From positions 434,001 to 498,000 of the forward strand of contig BPJV01000002.1 in assembly GCA_026004795.1 (NCBI GenBank): 64,000 nucleotides of DNA, written 5' to 3'. The translations under genes and the position numbers were made by a program. The notes beneath the pieces are model-generated. The model was not told where the DNA came from. It was given only the letters and a program-made list of their open reading frames with translations, and ran no database searches. This document shows positions 44,543-54,101 of this stretch, one piece after another. Every line of letters begins with the position of its first letter. The first letter of the stretch is position 1. This DNA comes from Pirellulaceae bacterium (GTDB taxonomy: Bacteria > Planctomycetota > Planctomycetia > Pirellulales > Pirellulaceae).

Positions 44543-47500
44543 TCAATAGACGTAGAGAAACTCGTTGCTGTTGAACAGCAGCAAGCAAAAATCGGCCAAG
44601 GCACGCGTCTCGGCAGGGACATCCGCGGGTTTGGTATCAGGGACATAGTTCTCGAAGACGGGAAGGATTTCCTCGTAATCGAACGGTCGTCCGGAAAACT
44701 CTTCCACCAGCGAGCGTGATACTCGCGTCGGATAGGTGGTCACTTCAGGCGCGACCTGTCGATGGTAAGTTTGCATCTCCTGGACGTAGGCGACGAGCCG
44801 CTGCAGTTCTTCTCGACTGGGCTGGCGCCCTAAGGCCAATTGGAAACCACGCCGTACCTGCTGGTCGGTCGTCGCCGCTTCGGCCTGCAAGCGTTGCGCC
44901 ATGGCGATCGCCCGGTCGGTGCTGACGTCGCTGTTCATCAACGTAAAGGCTTGTGGAGTTACCGCAGCGAAATCTCGCCTCTCACAAGATTCGTTGGGGT
45001 TCGGCAGGTTGAACACTTCCATGAACGGATCTGCCTGGCCGCGCACGCGGTAGGCATAGATACTGCGCCGATTTCGCTGGTCGGGAGTGCGCGAGGGCTG
45101 GTAGGCCGGCGCCAAGGAGAACTGGATCATCCTCGGTTGCAAAGCGACCTCCATGTTGATCTCTGGCATGACCGGTAGCCCACCGACCATGGGATTCAGC
45201 TCTCCGGTTATCCGCAGCAGGCTGTCGCGTATTTCCTCCGCCGTCAAGCGGCGAATCGGGAAGTAGGCCCACAAGTCGTTATTCGGGTCGATCGTCCGCA
45301 GATGCTCCAGTTGAGGATGCTGTGACGCTTGCCGATAGGTCTGCGAGGTCATGATCAGGCGGTGCAGACGTTTGATCGTCCAGCCATGACGAACGAAATC
45401 GGCCGCCAACCAGTCCAATAGTTCCGGATGGGTCGGCTTGGCTCCCTTGACGCCAAAGTTGTTGGCGGTGGCAACGATCCCTTTCCCAAAATGACCTTGC
45501 CATATCCGATTGACGATCGAACGGGTAGTCAACTGATTCTGCGGATGGGCGACCCATCTGGCGAATGCCAGTCGTCGACCATCCATGCCTGCATCGATGA
45601 GGAACGGATCCTCGGCACCGGGATGCACCGGCAGCCCCAAAGCGCTCAACACTCCTGGTTGGACTTCATCGCCCGGTGCCTGCAGCGAGCCACCCAATAA
45701 GAGGTACGTCGGTTCGAGGGCATGTTTATCGATTTTGGCTGGCATCCGCAGTTTGCGAGCATGGAGGAACTTCGGTGTCGGGCCGTTGTAGACGCTTTGC
45801 ACCATCGGTTCGTAACGTTCCAATCGGCGCGTCCAGATCCATTCGTCCTGCTCGCGGACCTTCATCCGCCCTTCGTCGACATGGTCGAGACCGTAGTGGC
45901 GCGGCGGTTTCGCCTCATCGGGCAGATCCTTACGCTCTTCGTAAGGAACGTACTCCAAGCCCCGTTCCTCATACCAAGCTCGGGCAGCCTGCTCGCGTTT
46001 CTCGTAGATCGCCAATTTCCGCTGCGTGGCGAAATCGAGCAGACGTTGCACCATCGCGCGACCTTCCTCGAATCCCGTCTGATTCTCCTCCGGTAAAAAT
46101 GGCGCCGGCCGCTCCGCCAATTGCGTATGGGCGAAGACGGCATAGACCCGGTAGTAGTCCCGAGTGGGAATCGGGTCGAATTTGTGATCATGGCATTTGA
46201 CGCACCGCAACGTCGTCGACAAGAAGGTCTGCCCTACGGCGTTGACCAAATCGTCGAGGTAGATTTGTCGCGCTTCGTCGTTCTTCACCATCGCCGGATC
46301 CCATGGACCGAGGCGGAGGAACCCAGAGGCAATGAGCAGTTCTGGATCCTTCTTCTCTTCGGGCTGCTCCTCCCAGAGTTCGTCTCCGGCCAGTTGTTCG
46401 ACGACGAATCGGTCATAGGGCTTGTCTTGATTGAACGCGCGGATGACGTAATCGCGATAGCGCCACATGTTGGACCGTTCGTAGTCGTTGGAGTATCCGC
46501 CGGTGTCCGCGTAGCGTGTTACGTCCAGCCAGTGTTGTGCCCACCGCTCGCCATAATGCGGACTGGCCAACAATCGATCAAGCAATTCGTTCCATGCCGC
46601 TTCAGGGTCCAGTTGCCAAGCTGCGAGGAAGTCGGCCGTTTCTTCAGGAGTAGGTGGCAACCCCCACAGGTCGAAAGTAGCACGCCGCAGCAAGGTGACC
46701 GGGTCTGCCATCGGGGCAGGCTTCCCCCCTTTTTCGTCGAGCTTGCGTTGGACAAAGTAATCGATCGGATGGACGCCGGTAGGAATCGCCGGCGGCTGAA
46801 CCGGCCGGAAGGCCCATAGATCATCCGGCCGGTAGCGGCGGTAGGTCCAACTGTCACTCAGACCACCACTGGTACTGATCAATATCCCATCGGCCGTTTC
46901 GGTTTCGGCCCATTCCGCACGCGTCAACTCCGCGCGCTGGTGTTCGTCGAGCCACGGTGCTCCACCAGCGATCCATGCCTCGATGGCCGCAATCTGTTCG
47001 GCGGTCAAGCGATCGTCCTCCTTGGGAGGCATTTCCAAGTCCTCCCAGCGAATCGCGCGCACCAACAGGCTGCCGTCCACATCCCCCGGCACGACTGCGG
47101 CCTCTTCCGAATCGCCTCCGCGAAGCAGCGATTCGTAGGAGCTGACGTCAAGTCCGCCTTGAATGTCCTGCGGGTCGTCGCCATGGCATCCGAAGCACTT
47201 TTCTTCGAGAACTGGAAACACCTTCAGGGCGAACAAACGTCTAACTTCCGCGGCGCCGGCCGCCTGCTGGCTGCCTGGCTCCTCGGTTCCTTCGGCCCGC
47301 GACAGGCCCGGGAGACTTACCGCCCACGCTATCAGCACCAAGCCCAACCACCGAGCTGGCATCGCCAGCCAAGCTCGCGTCTCCTGATCTGCCCTACCTG
47401 CAGTGGCCAGGCATCTTGCGGCCGAAGTTCTCCGGTCGGCAGAAAACACCACCGACCAACGATCGACGTGTGCTGCTGACATGATCGACTTTTGTCTCAT
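44543..47500 (-). CDS. Planctomycete cytochrome C / DUF1549 / DUF1553 protein
   Basis: 985 aa from ATG at 47500; ATG at 47362 (MPARWLGLVLIAWAVSLPGLSRAEG, signal peptide) is a plausible alternative. The N-terminal domain (PSCyt1) has a heme-binding CxxCH, EEKCFGCHGDD; DUF1549 (PSCyt2) follows with WLDVTRYADTGGYSNDYER and a second CxxCH, LRCVKCHDHKFDPIPTRDYY; DUF1553 (PSD1) is C-terminal with STRSIVNRIWQGHFGKGIV and LPNPNESCERRD. These proteins are expanded in planctomycetes and their role is unsolved; extracytoplasmic electron transfer or polymer degradation has been suggested. Paired with the DUF1501 gene downstream. Confidence 0.94.
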   Translation of the reverse strand: MRQKSIMSAAHVDRWSVVFSADRRTSAARCLATAGRADQETRAWLAMPARWLGLVLIAWAVSLPGLSRAEGTEEPGSQQAAGAAEVRRLFALKVFPVLEEKCFGCHGDDPQDIQGGLDVSSYESLLRGGDSEEAAVVPGDVDGSLLVRAIRWEDLEMPPKEDDRLTAEQIAAIEAWIAGGAPWLDEHQRAELTRAEWAETETADGILISTSGGLSDSWTYRRYRPDDLWAFRPVQPPAIPTGVHPIDYFVQRKLDEKGGKPAPMADPVTLLRRATFDLWGLPPTPEETADFLAAWQLDPEAAWNELLDRLLASPHYGERWAQHWLDVTRYADTGGYSNDYERSNMWRYRDYVIRAFNQDKPYDRFVVEQLAGDELWEEQPEEKKDPELLIASGFLRLGPWDPAMVKNDEARQIYLDDLVNAVGQTFLSTTLRCVKCHDHKFDPIPTRDYYRVYAVFAHTQLAERPAPFLPEENQTGFEEGRAMVQRLLDFATQRKLAIYEKREQAARAWYEERGLEYVPYEERKDLPDEAKPPRHYGLDHVDEGRMKVREQDEWIWTRRLERYEPMVQSVYNGPTPKFLHARKLRMPAKIDKHALEPTYLLLGGSLQAPGDEVQPGVLSALGLPVHPGAEDPFLIDAGMDGRRLAFARWVAHPQNQLTTRSIVNRIWQGHFGKGIVATANNFGVKGAKPTHPELLDWLAADFVRHGWTIKRLHRLIMTSQTYRQASQHPQLEHLRTIDPNNDLWAYFPIRRLTAEEIRDSLLRITGELNPMVGGLPVMPEINMEVALQPRMIQFSLAPAYQPSRTPDQRNRRSIYAYRVRGQADPFMEVFNLPNPNESCERRDFAAVTPQAFTLMNSDVSTDRAIAMAQRLQAEAATTDQQVRRGFQLALGRQPSREELQRLVAYVQEMQTYHRQVAPEVTTYPTRVSRSLVEEFSGRPFDYEEILPVFENYVPDTKPADVPAETRALADFCLLLFNSNEFLYVY

Positions 47501-47527
47501 GGGATCTCACCGATTAGATCTTGTGGG

Positions 47528-49237
47528 TCACGGACGACTACGTTCGTAGATGTCGAGGATTTCCTCATCGCGCAACGGGGCTGCCAGTAGCATGAACTCG
47601 TCGAGGCTGCCATTGAGATTGCGAATGGCGAAACGTGGCTGATCGCGTTCAGGCAGGCCCCAATTGCAAATCGATGCATTATCAATCCGCACTTCCTTGA
47701 CCACATACTCTTCCGGAATCGCTTCGCGGCTAAGCACCTGGCCATTCAAGTAATGCGTCACCTGCATGCGTGGCACATCGTAAACGGTGGCAATCATCAG
47801 CCACCGCCCGCTCAGCTCCGGCTTCCAAAATGGCGGCGAGTAGTAGACGTGCTTGTCCAGCTCTCCCTTGCTGCGGTCGAAAACATCCCGTTTCTTGACA
47901 GAGAAGAACAAGCGTCCGTCATCCATGATCTGCCAATGCGGTTCCCCCTGCTCATGGCCGTCGGTGAGGAACAACGAGTTGTACCAGCGATCGAGCGAAT
48001 TGATTTTTACCCAGCAAATGAGCGACAGGGACTGATGAATTCCCGGCACGTTGACGCGCACACGGCTGCCGGCCGGGCTGAAATCTAGCGCTGCGTTGGG
48101 CCGTCCCCAGCGATCGGAGGAAGGCGTAGCGGCCACCACAGCTCCGTCGCTCGCGCGACGGTTCGCGCAGCGATTGTGCAGCCGCCGTTTCTGCACCGAC
48201 GGCGCATCGGTGCGCAGGTACAACAGCATCCGCGGATCCTGACGCCAGGTTTCCGCAAACTCCTCCCACTGACGCAACCTTCGTTGCCGGGAGCCTTGCG
48301 CTAACTCGCGCATCTCATCCACACCGATAAATTCACCGCTGGTCGTCGCCGTCGGCAAGCTTCCGGCACGCTGCCCCTGGCCCAGCCGTTCGGCTTGCCC
48401 CTCACGCGGATGCCATTCGACCTCGCCGTCGATCACCACGACCGATGCCCCATCATCCTCGGCATCCACGGCGAATTCCGTCCCCAGGTCGACCACCTCG
48501 CCGGCTCGGGTCAACAACCGAAACCCCTGCGCTGGCTCTGGCACGCGGGCTCGCACCTTCCCTCGTTCCACCCGAACTTCCATCGGCGAAAGCACTTGAA
48601 ACCGGCTTTCACCTTCGATCACCAACGAAACGCCGCTGAATAGATCAAGCTGCACCAGCCCCGACTGCAGATGCAATGGCTGGGCCGGGAGTAGACTGCC
48701 GTCCTGGAGCATCACCTCGCCTCCCCAACGCGCGTCGAGCTGATGGGCGATCACACCGTAACCGACGATCGCCAGTTCCCTTTCGTTGCGCTCTCCCGAT
48801 GAAGACGGCACGGTCGGGGCCACTCCCATGGTCTCCTGCCACGATTGAGCACCGCCAGAGCGAGGCGACAATCGCCATCGCCAAGCCATCCAACTGCCAC
48901 TGAGCGCCAGAAGGACAGCGGCGGCCATCGCCAGCCACCGATGCCAGGCAGGTCGCTCTCCCGCTCCACGGAACCGACCTACTCTGGACGCGAGCGGCCC
49001 GCCCACTGTCTCCTCGGCGCCATCGGTCGGTGGGCTGTCGGCCAAGGCGCCAATCCCGGCATGAGCCTGCGGCTGCCCCCAAGCCGCCAACAGAGCGTCC
49101 AACCGCGCCCGATGGTAGTAGATCTTTCGCGCTTCCTCGTCGACCAACAACTCGGCTTCTAGCCGCAGCCGATCCGCATCGGAAATCAGCCCGTCGAATA
49201 GGGCATCAATCAACTGCTCCAAATCCTGCCGCTTCAT
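47528..49237 (-). CDS. FecR-like anti-sigma / LamG-domain membrane protein
   Basis: 569 aa from ATG at 49237, overlapping the stop of the sigma factor gene by four bases. Residues 1-50 (KRQDLEQLIDALFDGLISDADRLRLEAELL, shortened) look like a sigma-binding segment. A membrane helix (WLAMAAAVLLALSGSWMAWRW) crosses the membrane, then a FecR-type domain (LVQLDLFSGVSLVIEGESRFQVLS, FRLLTRAGEVVDLGTEFAV) and a C-terminal LamG-like domain (SLSLICWVKINSLDRWYNSLF) face the periplasm. Likely the membrane regulator of the adjacent ECF sigma factor, with LamG as a ligand-sensing part. Confidence 0.9.
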   Translation of the reverse strand: MKRQDLEQLIDALFDGLISDADRLRLEAELLVDEEARKIYYHRARLDALLAAWGQPQAHAGIGALADSPPTDGAEETVGGPLASRVGRFRGAGERPAWHRWLAMAAAVLLALSGSWMAWRWRLSPRSGGAQSWQETMGVAPTVPSSSGERNERELAIVGYGVIAHQLDARWGGEVMLQDGSLLPAQPLHLQSGLVQLDLFSGVSLVIEGESRFQVLSPMEVRVERGKVRARVPEPAQGFRLLTRAGEVVDLGTEFAVDAEDDGASVVVIDGEVEWHPREGQAERLGQGQRAGSLPTATTSGEFIGVDEMRELAQGSRQRRLRQWEEFAETWRQDPRMLLYLRTDAPSVQKRRLHNRCANRRASDGAVVAATPSSDRWGRPNAALDFSPAGSRVRVNVPGIHQSLSLICWVKINSLDRWYNSLFLTDGHEQGEPHWQIMDDGRLFFSVKKRDVFDRSKGELDKHVYYSPPFWKPELSGRWLMIATVYDVPRMQVTHYLNGQVLSREAIPEEYVVKEVRIDNASICNWGLPERDQPRFAIRNLNGSLDEFMLLAAPLRDEEILDIYERSRP

Positions 49238-49791
49238 GGCACCACGTCCCCCTGATCGGCTTCTCTGCGCAGGCACTGGGCAACCAAGCTCCGCAATCGG
49301 TGCAGCGTCACGCGCATTCCATCAGCACTTCGCCCCACTTGCTGGGCCATCTGCGCGATCGTCCACTGCCCGGAGTAGCGCTGCATCAATAGCTCGCGCT
49401 GCCGAGGCCTCAACTTCTGCAAACATCGGTGCAACGCTTCCAAATGGCCAGATTCCACAGCCCCGTGCTGCTGCATCTCCTCGGTGACCAACTCCTCCAA
49501 TTCCTCACTGAAGTACAACTGGCGATCACGCGCCTGCTGCTTGCGATGATTCAACACCTCAAATCGGGCGATGGCAAAAGCCCACGCTCGGAAGTTGGTT
49601 CCCAGGCAGAACTCTTGCCGCTTCTCCCAAATCCTCATGCACGTCGCTTGCAGCACGTCTCCCGCCGCTGGATCGCCGGGCAACAACGAACGGATGTAGG
49701 CCGACAGCGGCAGCTGCTCGGCGACGAGCAGACGGACGATCTCGGCGTCGAATCCCTCGTTTGCTTTGTTCGCATGGTTCGCTGCTTCCAT
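49234..49791 (-). CDS. ECF sigma factor
   Basis: 185 aa from ATG at 49791 (upstream in-frame codons look non-coding; GGAG nine bases away). Sigma region 2: LPLSAYIRSLLPGDPAAGDVLQATCMRIWEKRQEF and FRAWAFAIARFEVLNHRKQQARDR (shortened); region 4: LRPRQRELLMQRYSGQWTIAQMAQQVGRSADGMRVTLHRLR. Matches the planctomycete-type RpoE-like ECF group that stands beside FecR/LamG genes. Heads a four-gene operon: sigma, FecR-LamG, cytochrome/DUF1553, DUF1501. It probably drives its own operon under control of the FecR-like partner. Confidence 0.93.
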   Translation of the reverse strand: MEAANHANKANEGFDAEIVRLLVAEQLPLSAYIRSLLPGDPAAGDVLQATCMRIWEKRQEFCLGTNFRAWAFAIARFEVLNHRKQQARDRQLYFSEELEELVTEEMQQHGAVESGHLEALHRCLQKLRPRQRELLMQRYSGQWTIAQMAQQVGRSADGMRVTLHRLRSLVAQCLRREADQGDVVP

Positions 49792-50072
49792 ATTTCTAAA
49801 CTCCGCAGCAGCTCTCAACGTTAACGCAGATTCTTGGCAAACTTTTGGGCCCCTCCGGCTATCCACCGAATAGGGGGGAAGCAAAGAGGGTTGGTGAAGG
49901 CAGGAGTCCTGGGGAAACAACAGGAGAGGTAGCTTCCATAGGGGTCAACATGCGGAAAGATCTTTGTTTTTCAAGCAAATCAAGGCCGTGTAGGTTGAGC
50001 CCGCGAATTGCCTAGGTTACGTTTCTTCGGTAGGTTAATTGGACCTTGCCCAATTCCAGGAGGAGACGTCCC

Positions 50073-50609
50073 ATGTGTGAGTTGATGTTTTTCGAAGATC
50101 TGCAGCCGGGGATGGAATGGAAGAGCCCCGGGAGGACGATTACTGAGGCGGACGTCGTATCCTTTGCGGGCTTGACTGGCGATTACAATCAGATCCATGT
50201 GGACCACGAGTTCGCGGGCACGACGCCTTATGGTAAACCGATCGCCCACGGACTGCTCGGCCTCTCCTACCTTGCTGGCTTGTGCAGTCATTATCCTTCA
50301 GTACGGACGATTGCCTTGGTCCGATTGCTTGATTGGCGATTCGAACGGCCGATCTTCATCGGTGACACGATTCACGTCTTGTCGGAAATCGAATCGTGTT
50401 CGCCGAAAGGACGAAAGAGTGGTGAAGTGGTCTGGCACCGGCAATTGCTCAATCAGCGTGGAGAAATCGTGCAGGCCGGACGGATGGTCACCTTGGTAGC
50501 GGCTCGAGAATTTATGCCGCGAAAAAGTCGTGCGCGAATCGACACCGGCACGATCGACGATTCGGTTTCCGAGAAACTCAACGGGACGGCAGCGCTACCA
50601 TCGCGTTAA
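50073..50609 (+). CDS. MaoC-like hydratase
   Basis: 178 aa from ATG at 50073 with AGGAGG upstream; nine in-frame codons before it are not needed. Hot-dog fold with hydratase-2 motif GLTGDYNQIHVDHEFA (catalytic Asp and His) and GKPIAHGLLGLSYLAG. Enoyl-CoA hydratase or dehydratase of an acyl-CoA is the likely reaction; MaoC proteins also act on mesaconyl- or (R)-3-hydroxyacyl-CoA. No linked acyl-CoA genes nearby. Confidence 0.9.
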   Translation: MCELMFFEDLQPGMEWKSPGRTITEADVVSFAGLTGDYNQIHVDHEFAGTTPYGKPIAHGLLGLSYLAGLCSHYPSVRTIALVRLLDWRFERPIFIGDTIHVLSEIESCSPKGRKSGEVVWHRQLLNQRGEIVQAGRMVTLVAAREFMPRKSRARIDTGTIDDSVSEKLNGTAALPSR

Positions 50610-50705
50610 GCGCTATTCGTGGGTACCCTACCGATACTCGCTTTGGACTCGGGGGATCCAGCCGGGTCCCCTGGCAGGTAGGAGGTGGAGCACGTTGGCC
50701 TCCGC

Positions 50706-51863
50706 TCACTCGCCTCGCAATCGCCTGGCCTGTTCACCGATCGCCGCGGCCGCATGCTGCACGTCTTCCTGCTGAGTCTGCCATCCTACGGCGAGCTGCA
50801 ACGTCTGTGCCGCGCGCCGGGCATCCCATCCCATGGCCGCGTAGATTCTGTCCACCACACAATGCACCGTGTGATCATCAACCTGATCGCGGAACAAGGC
50901 TGGTGGACCGAGGCACAGATGCGCCAAATCGCGTCGGAGTGTGAGGGTATCGACACCGGGCTGTTCCAAGCTGATGATTCCGGGCCAGTTTTCGCCGCTG
51001 CCGGTATGCACGACCGGCTCGAATCCTGCTGCCTGGTGCAAATGAGCCAAAAACGCATGGCGCAGTTCTCTGGCGTACTCCATGGCCACTTCGATCCCAG
51101 AGGCGGCCAGGTGAGCAGCAGCCCCTAACGCCACAATCGCTGGGATGGATGGCATGCCACTGCGGAGTGTCCCCACCCTACTGGGCATCAAGGGGGCTAG
51201 CTGGGTGCCTGTACGGATGAACAACGCCCCAGCACCGGGAAGACCATGCATCTTGTGGCCACTAATACTCAGTAGGTCGATATCCGTTTGCGACAGGGAA
51301 ATCGGCAAGCGTCCAACCGCCAGGCACGCATCGACATGCAACCGGACGTCATGACGCTGGCAGAGGGCAGCGGCTTCTTCGATCGGCTGCACGGCTCCCG
51401 TTCGCGGGTTGAGATACGGCAGCGATACCAAACGCGTCTGGGAGTCCAAAGCCCGCTGGAGATGCTCCACCGAGAAGGTACCGTCGGAGTGGCAGTCGAG
51501 GAGCGTCGTGCGCCAACCTTCTTGCTCGAGCTGGGCGACGCAGTCGAGTACCGCGTCATGGTCGATGCGCGTGGCAATCAGATGGCACGGCCGCCGTTCT
51601 GGGGGAATCACGCGCGCCGAGCCAAGCAGGGCCAAGTGGATGGCCTCGGTGCCACCGGATGTGAACACGACTTCCGATGGATGGCACTGCAGCAGTTGTG
51701 CTACTGCGGATTTCGCATCCTCGATCGCTTCGCATGCCACCCGTGAATGCCAGTGCTCTCCGGCCGGATGACCGCAGCAGTGGTCGATATAATCAAGCAT
51801 CGCGGCGCGAGCGGAACTGGCCACCGGGGTCGAGCTGCAGTGATCCAGAAAGATCGTTCGCAT
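50706..51863 (-). CDS. Cysteine desulfurase-like aminotransferase (class V), catalytic Cys loop absent
   Basis: 385 aa. NifS/IscS-type fold: start LDHCSSTPV, EVVFTSGGTEAIHLALLG, His102 and Asp178 (HVDACLAVGRLP) for PLP, and Schiff-base Lys204 in LSISGHKMHGLPGAGALF; RVGTLRSGMPSIPAIVALG is the usual substrate-binding segment. The mobile loop that should carry the persulfide cysteine (SGSAC type) is replaced by LAHLCLGPPALFRDQVDDH, which does not align a Cys. So the protein may be a PLP enzyme with a different reaction, such as a lyase or desulfhydrase-like activity, rather than a sulfur donor. Confidence 0.82.
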   Translation of the reverse strand: MRTIFLDHCSSTPVASSARAAMLDYIDHCCGHPAGEHWHSRVACEAIEDAKSAVAQLLQCHPSEVVFTSGGTEAIHLALLGSARVIPPERRPCHLIATRIDHDAVLDCVAQLEQEGWRTTLLDCHSDGTFSVEHLQRALDSQTRLVSLPYLNPRTGAVQPIEEAAALCQRHDVRLHVDACLAVGRLPISLSQTDIDLLSISGHKMHGLPGAGALFIRTGTQLAPLMPSRVGTLRSGMPSIPAIVALGAAAHLAASGIEVAMEYARELRHAFLAHLHQAAGFEPVVHTGSGENWPGIISLEQPGVDTLTLRRDLAHLCLGPPALFRDQVDDHTVHCVVDRIYAAMGWDARRAAQTLQLAVGWQTQQEDVQHAAAAIGEQARRLRGE

Positions 51864-52041
51864 GAGGATCTCAAGGGATGGGAGATGGAATCTGGTGTTG
51901 AGCTACGCCGTGTCGGTTATCGATTGCTCACCTTCTTCGATTGAAATCACGAACACCGAGGGTACAACCTGCAGCGACCGGCGCCATCGCGAAGGACCAC
52001 GTTTTTTTCAGGGGAACGACCTGTTGTGACGTTCATTCCGC

Positions 52042-54072
52042 TCAGCGCGGAGCACGGGGTTGGTCGGCATGAGGATCGGCCGCCATGACCGCGTAGCCGT
52101 ACATAGGGAGGTACCGGTAATAGACCTCTAAACACATGCAACACATGGCTGTCGAATAGACGCGGCCTCCATATCCGCCCCACAGACCATCCGGCTCCCA
52201 ACTTCCTGCGGCGGCTCCCGTATGCACTTGGGTACGAACCAAATGCGGTTTGAGCGCTGCATTCCACTGCCGCCAACTCGGCTCCTGGAGCTGAAACAGA
52301 CCTACCGTCGCATAGTACCAGAAGTAAACATTATCCTCCGACTGGCCGGGTAAATGGGCCAAGATCATGCGCACGGCTTCCTCGCGTGCCGCCGTGTTCA
52401 TCGGCTTTCGCATCATCACATGACACACCAGTGCTTCCGCGGTCATGGTAGGCGTAGGCCGCCCCTCGCGTGGCCGATAACGGGCCAATCCCCCATGCGA
52501 CCCTGTCATGCACGATTCGAGAAAGCGAAGCATCCCGGCGCGCGTCGGGCCAGGAATGACAACGCCATTGCCCTCGGCGCTAACCAACGCCATTGCTTGC
52601 CATCCGAACTGACTCAAATCGCCGGGATCGCCAGGCATATATCGCCATCCGCCACCGCGAGCATCCTGCGCCCGCACTGTATAATCGCAAGCTCTCCTCA
52701 GCGCCGGCAGAATCGCGGCATCACCACTCAACGCAAACGCTTCCGCCAGGGCCAAGGTGGCGATGCCATGGCAGTACATGCGCGCGTTGAGGACTACCGG
52801 CGCCCGACCTATTTGCTTCGGTCCCGATAGATCTCCCGACGGCATTTGCGCCGCCAGCAGGTACTCCAGGCCACGGCGTACCGTCGCCGCGTAATCGCCC
52901 ACTTGGTGCGTGTGCCCTGCTCCCAGAAATGCCAACAGCGCCAACCCGGTGACACCGGTATCGGCGTACTTACCCGTGCCGTAGCGGTGCTCTCCATAGG
53001 CGAAGGTTTCCGTTCCGCCGCCATGTTCGGCAGCCACCCAACTGCCATCGGCACTCTGATTTTCGGCTAGCCAGCGGAGCGCCGCCGCAACCGCCGCCTC
53101 GGAATCCTCGTCGGCACCGTAGGCTTGGGCCACCTGCCATCGCTGCGGTGACTGCCTCAAGCGGTAGGGATGTGGAATGGATTGAAGCCGCGCGGTGGAC
53201 ACCTGTGGCCAACGGTGACTCCCTTGCGGAAAAGGGTCCGGTGGCTGTGGAACCGAGGTCCCCGCAGGGGGCGTGGTGGCGATCGCGGGACTCAGTTGCT
53301 CCCCATCTCGCTCGGCTGGAAAGGCCTCCAGCGGCCCATCATTCCGTGGGGGCATTACCATCGACGGCTCGCTGTCGGAGACCGGAGGCAATACGGGATC
53401 GATCGGGGCGGCCACCTCGGACACATCTTGCAGGTCCGGAGCCAGGTCAATCGTCGGCGGTAGAACTGCCAGTTCCCGTTCCGCAGCGACGGCAACTGCA
53501 ACCTCGCTTCCCCCGTCATGGTCCTGCGGAACTGCCTGCGGGAATTCGGACGGATCTGCCGCCGTCTCTAACGGTTTTTCGTCCTCGGAAGAAGGGTCGC
53601 CAGGATCGGTCGGACGTGGCACCGGAGGCGCGGCGATGGGCACATCGAGCAGTTCCGGGATCGGCAAGGCCTCTGGTGGGGGCGCGGAATTCCCGTCGTC
53701 ATCGTCCTCAACGACCGCATGAGCGGCAGCCTTAGCTTCCATCGACGTCTCACCTACCTCGGCCTCCTCGTCCTCGGGCGCCGTATCCGACGCGGGATGA
53801 TCCGGCGGCACAAATTCCACCGCGATGGACACCTGCCGCTCGGTGCCGTGCCGGTCACCCTGGGGTAAAAGCGGGCGCGTTCCCAAGGCGTACATCAGCA
53901 ACCAGACGTGCAGCACGACACTGATGACACTGAATTTGGTCAGCGGCTTTGCTCGCCCCCAACGCGTCCGTGACACGATGAGCAAGATGATCGTCACCGC
54001 CGCACAAAGAACGCCGAGAACAACCGCCAACCACTGTCCAGAAGTCCATTGGTGCCAAATGTTCCCAGGCAT
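52042..54072 (-). CDS. Membrane protein with squalene-cyclase-like (alpha/alpha toroid) domain
   Basis: 676 aa. Two membrane helices at the N-terminus (WLAVVLGVLCAAVTIILLIVS, FSVISVVLHVWLLMYALG), a long acidic Pro/Glu/Asp-rich stretch (about 85-290) and a C-terminal cyclase-fold domain with repeats of the QxxDGSW type: WLAENQSADGSWVA, GVTGLALLAFLGAGHTH, GLEYLLAAQMPSGDL. Such proteins are recurrent beside ExbB/ExbD genes in planctomycetes. By position and topology it may stand in for TonB, transmitting proton-motive force to the periplasm, but this is an inference. Followed downstream (upstream on the strand) by exbD and exbB. Confidence 0.82.
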   Translation of the reverse strand: MPGNIWHQWTSGQWLAVVLGVLCAAVTIILLIVSRTRWGRAKPLTKFSVISVVLHVWLLMYALGTRPLLPQGDRHGTERQVSIAVEFVPPDHPASDTAPEDEEAEVGETSMEAKAAAHAVVEDDDDGNSAPPPEALPIPELLDVPIAAPPVPRPTDPGDPSSEDEKPLETAADPSEFPQAVPQDHDGGSEVAVAVAAERELAVLPPTIDLAPDLQDVSEVAAPIDPVLPPVSDSEPSMVMPPRNDGPLEAFPAERDGEQLSPAIATTPPAGTSVPQPPDPFPQGSHRWPQVSTARLQSIPHPYRLRQSPQRWQVAQAYGADEDSEAAVAAALRWLAENQSADGSWVAAEHGGGTETFAYGEHRYGTGKYADTGVTGLALLAFLGAGHTHQVGDYAATVRRGLEYLLAAQMPSGDLSGPKQIGRAPVVLNARMYCHGIATLALAEAFALSGDAAILPALRRACDYTVRAQDARGGGWRYMPGDPGDLSQFGWQAMALVSAEGNGVVIPGPTRAGMLRFLESCMTGSHGGLARYRPREGRPTPTMTAEALVCHVMMRKPMNTAAREEAVRMILAHLPGQSEDNVYFWYYATVGLFQLQEPSWRQWNAALKPHLVRTQVHTGAAAGSWEPDGLWGGYGGRVYSTAMCCMCLEVYYRYLPMYGYAVMAADPHADQPRAPR

Positions 54073-54101
54073 GGCATGGTGGCCTCACGATGATGGTTTC
54101 C

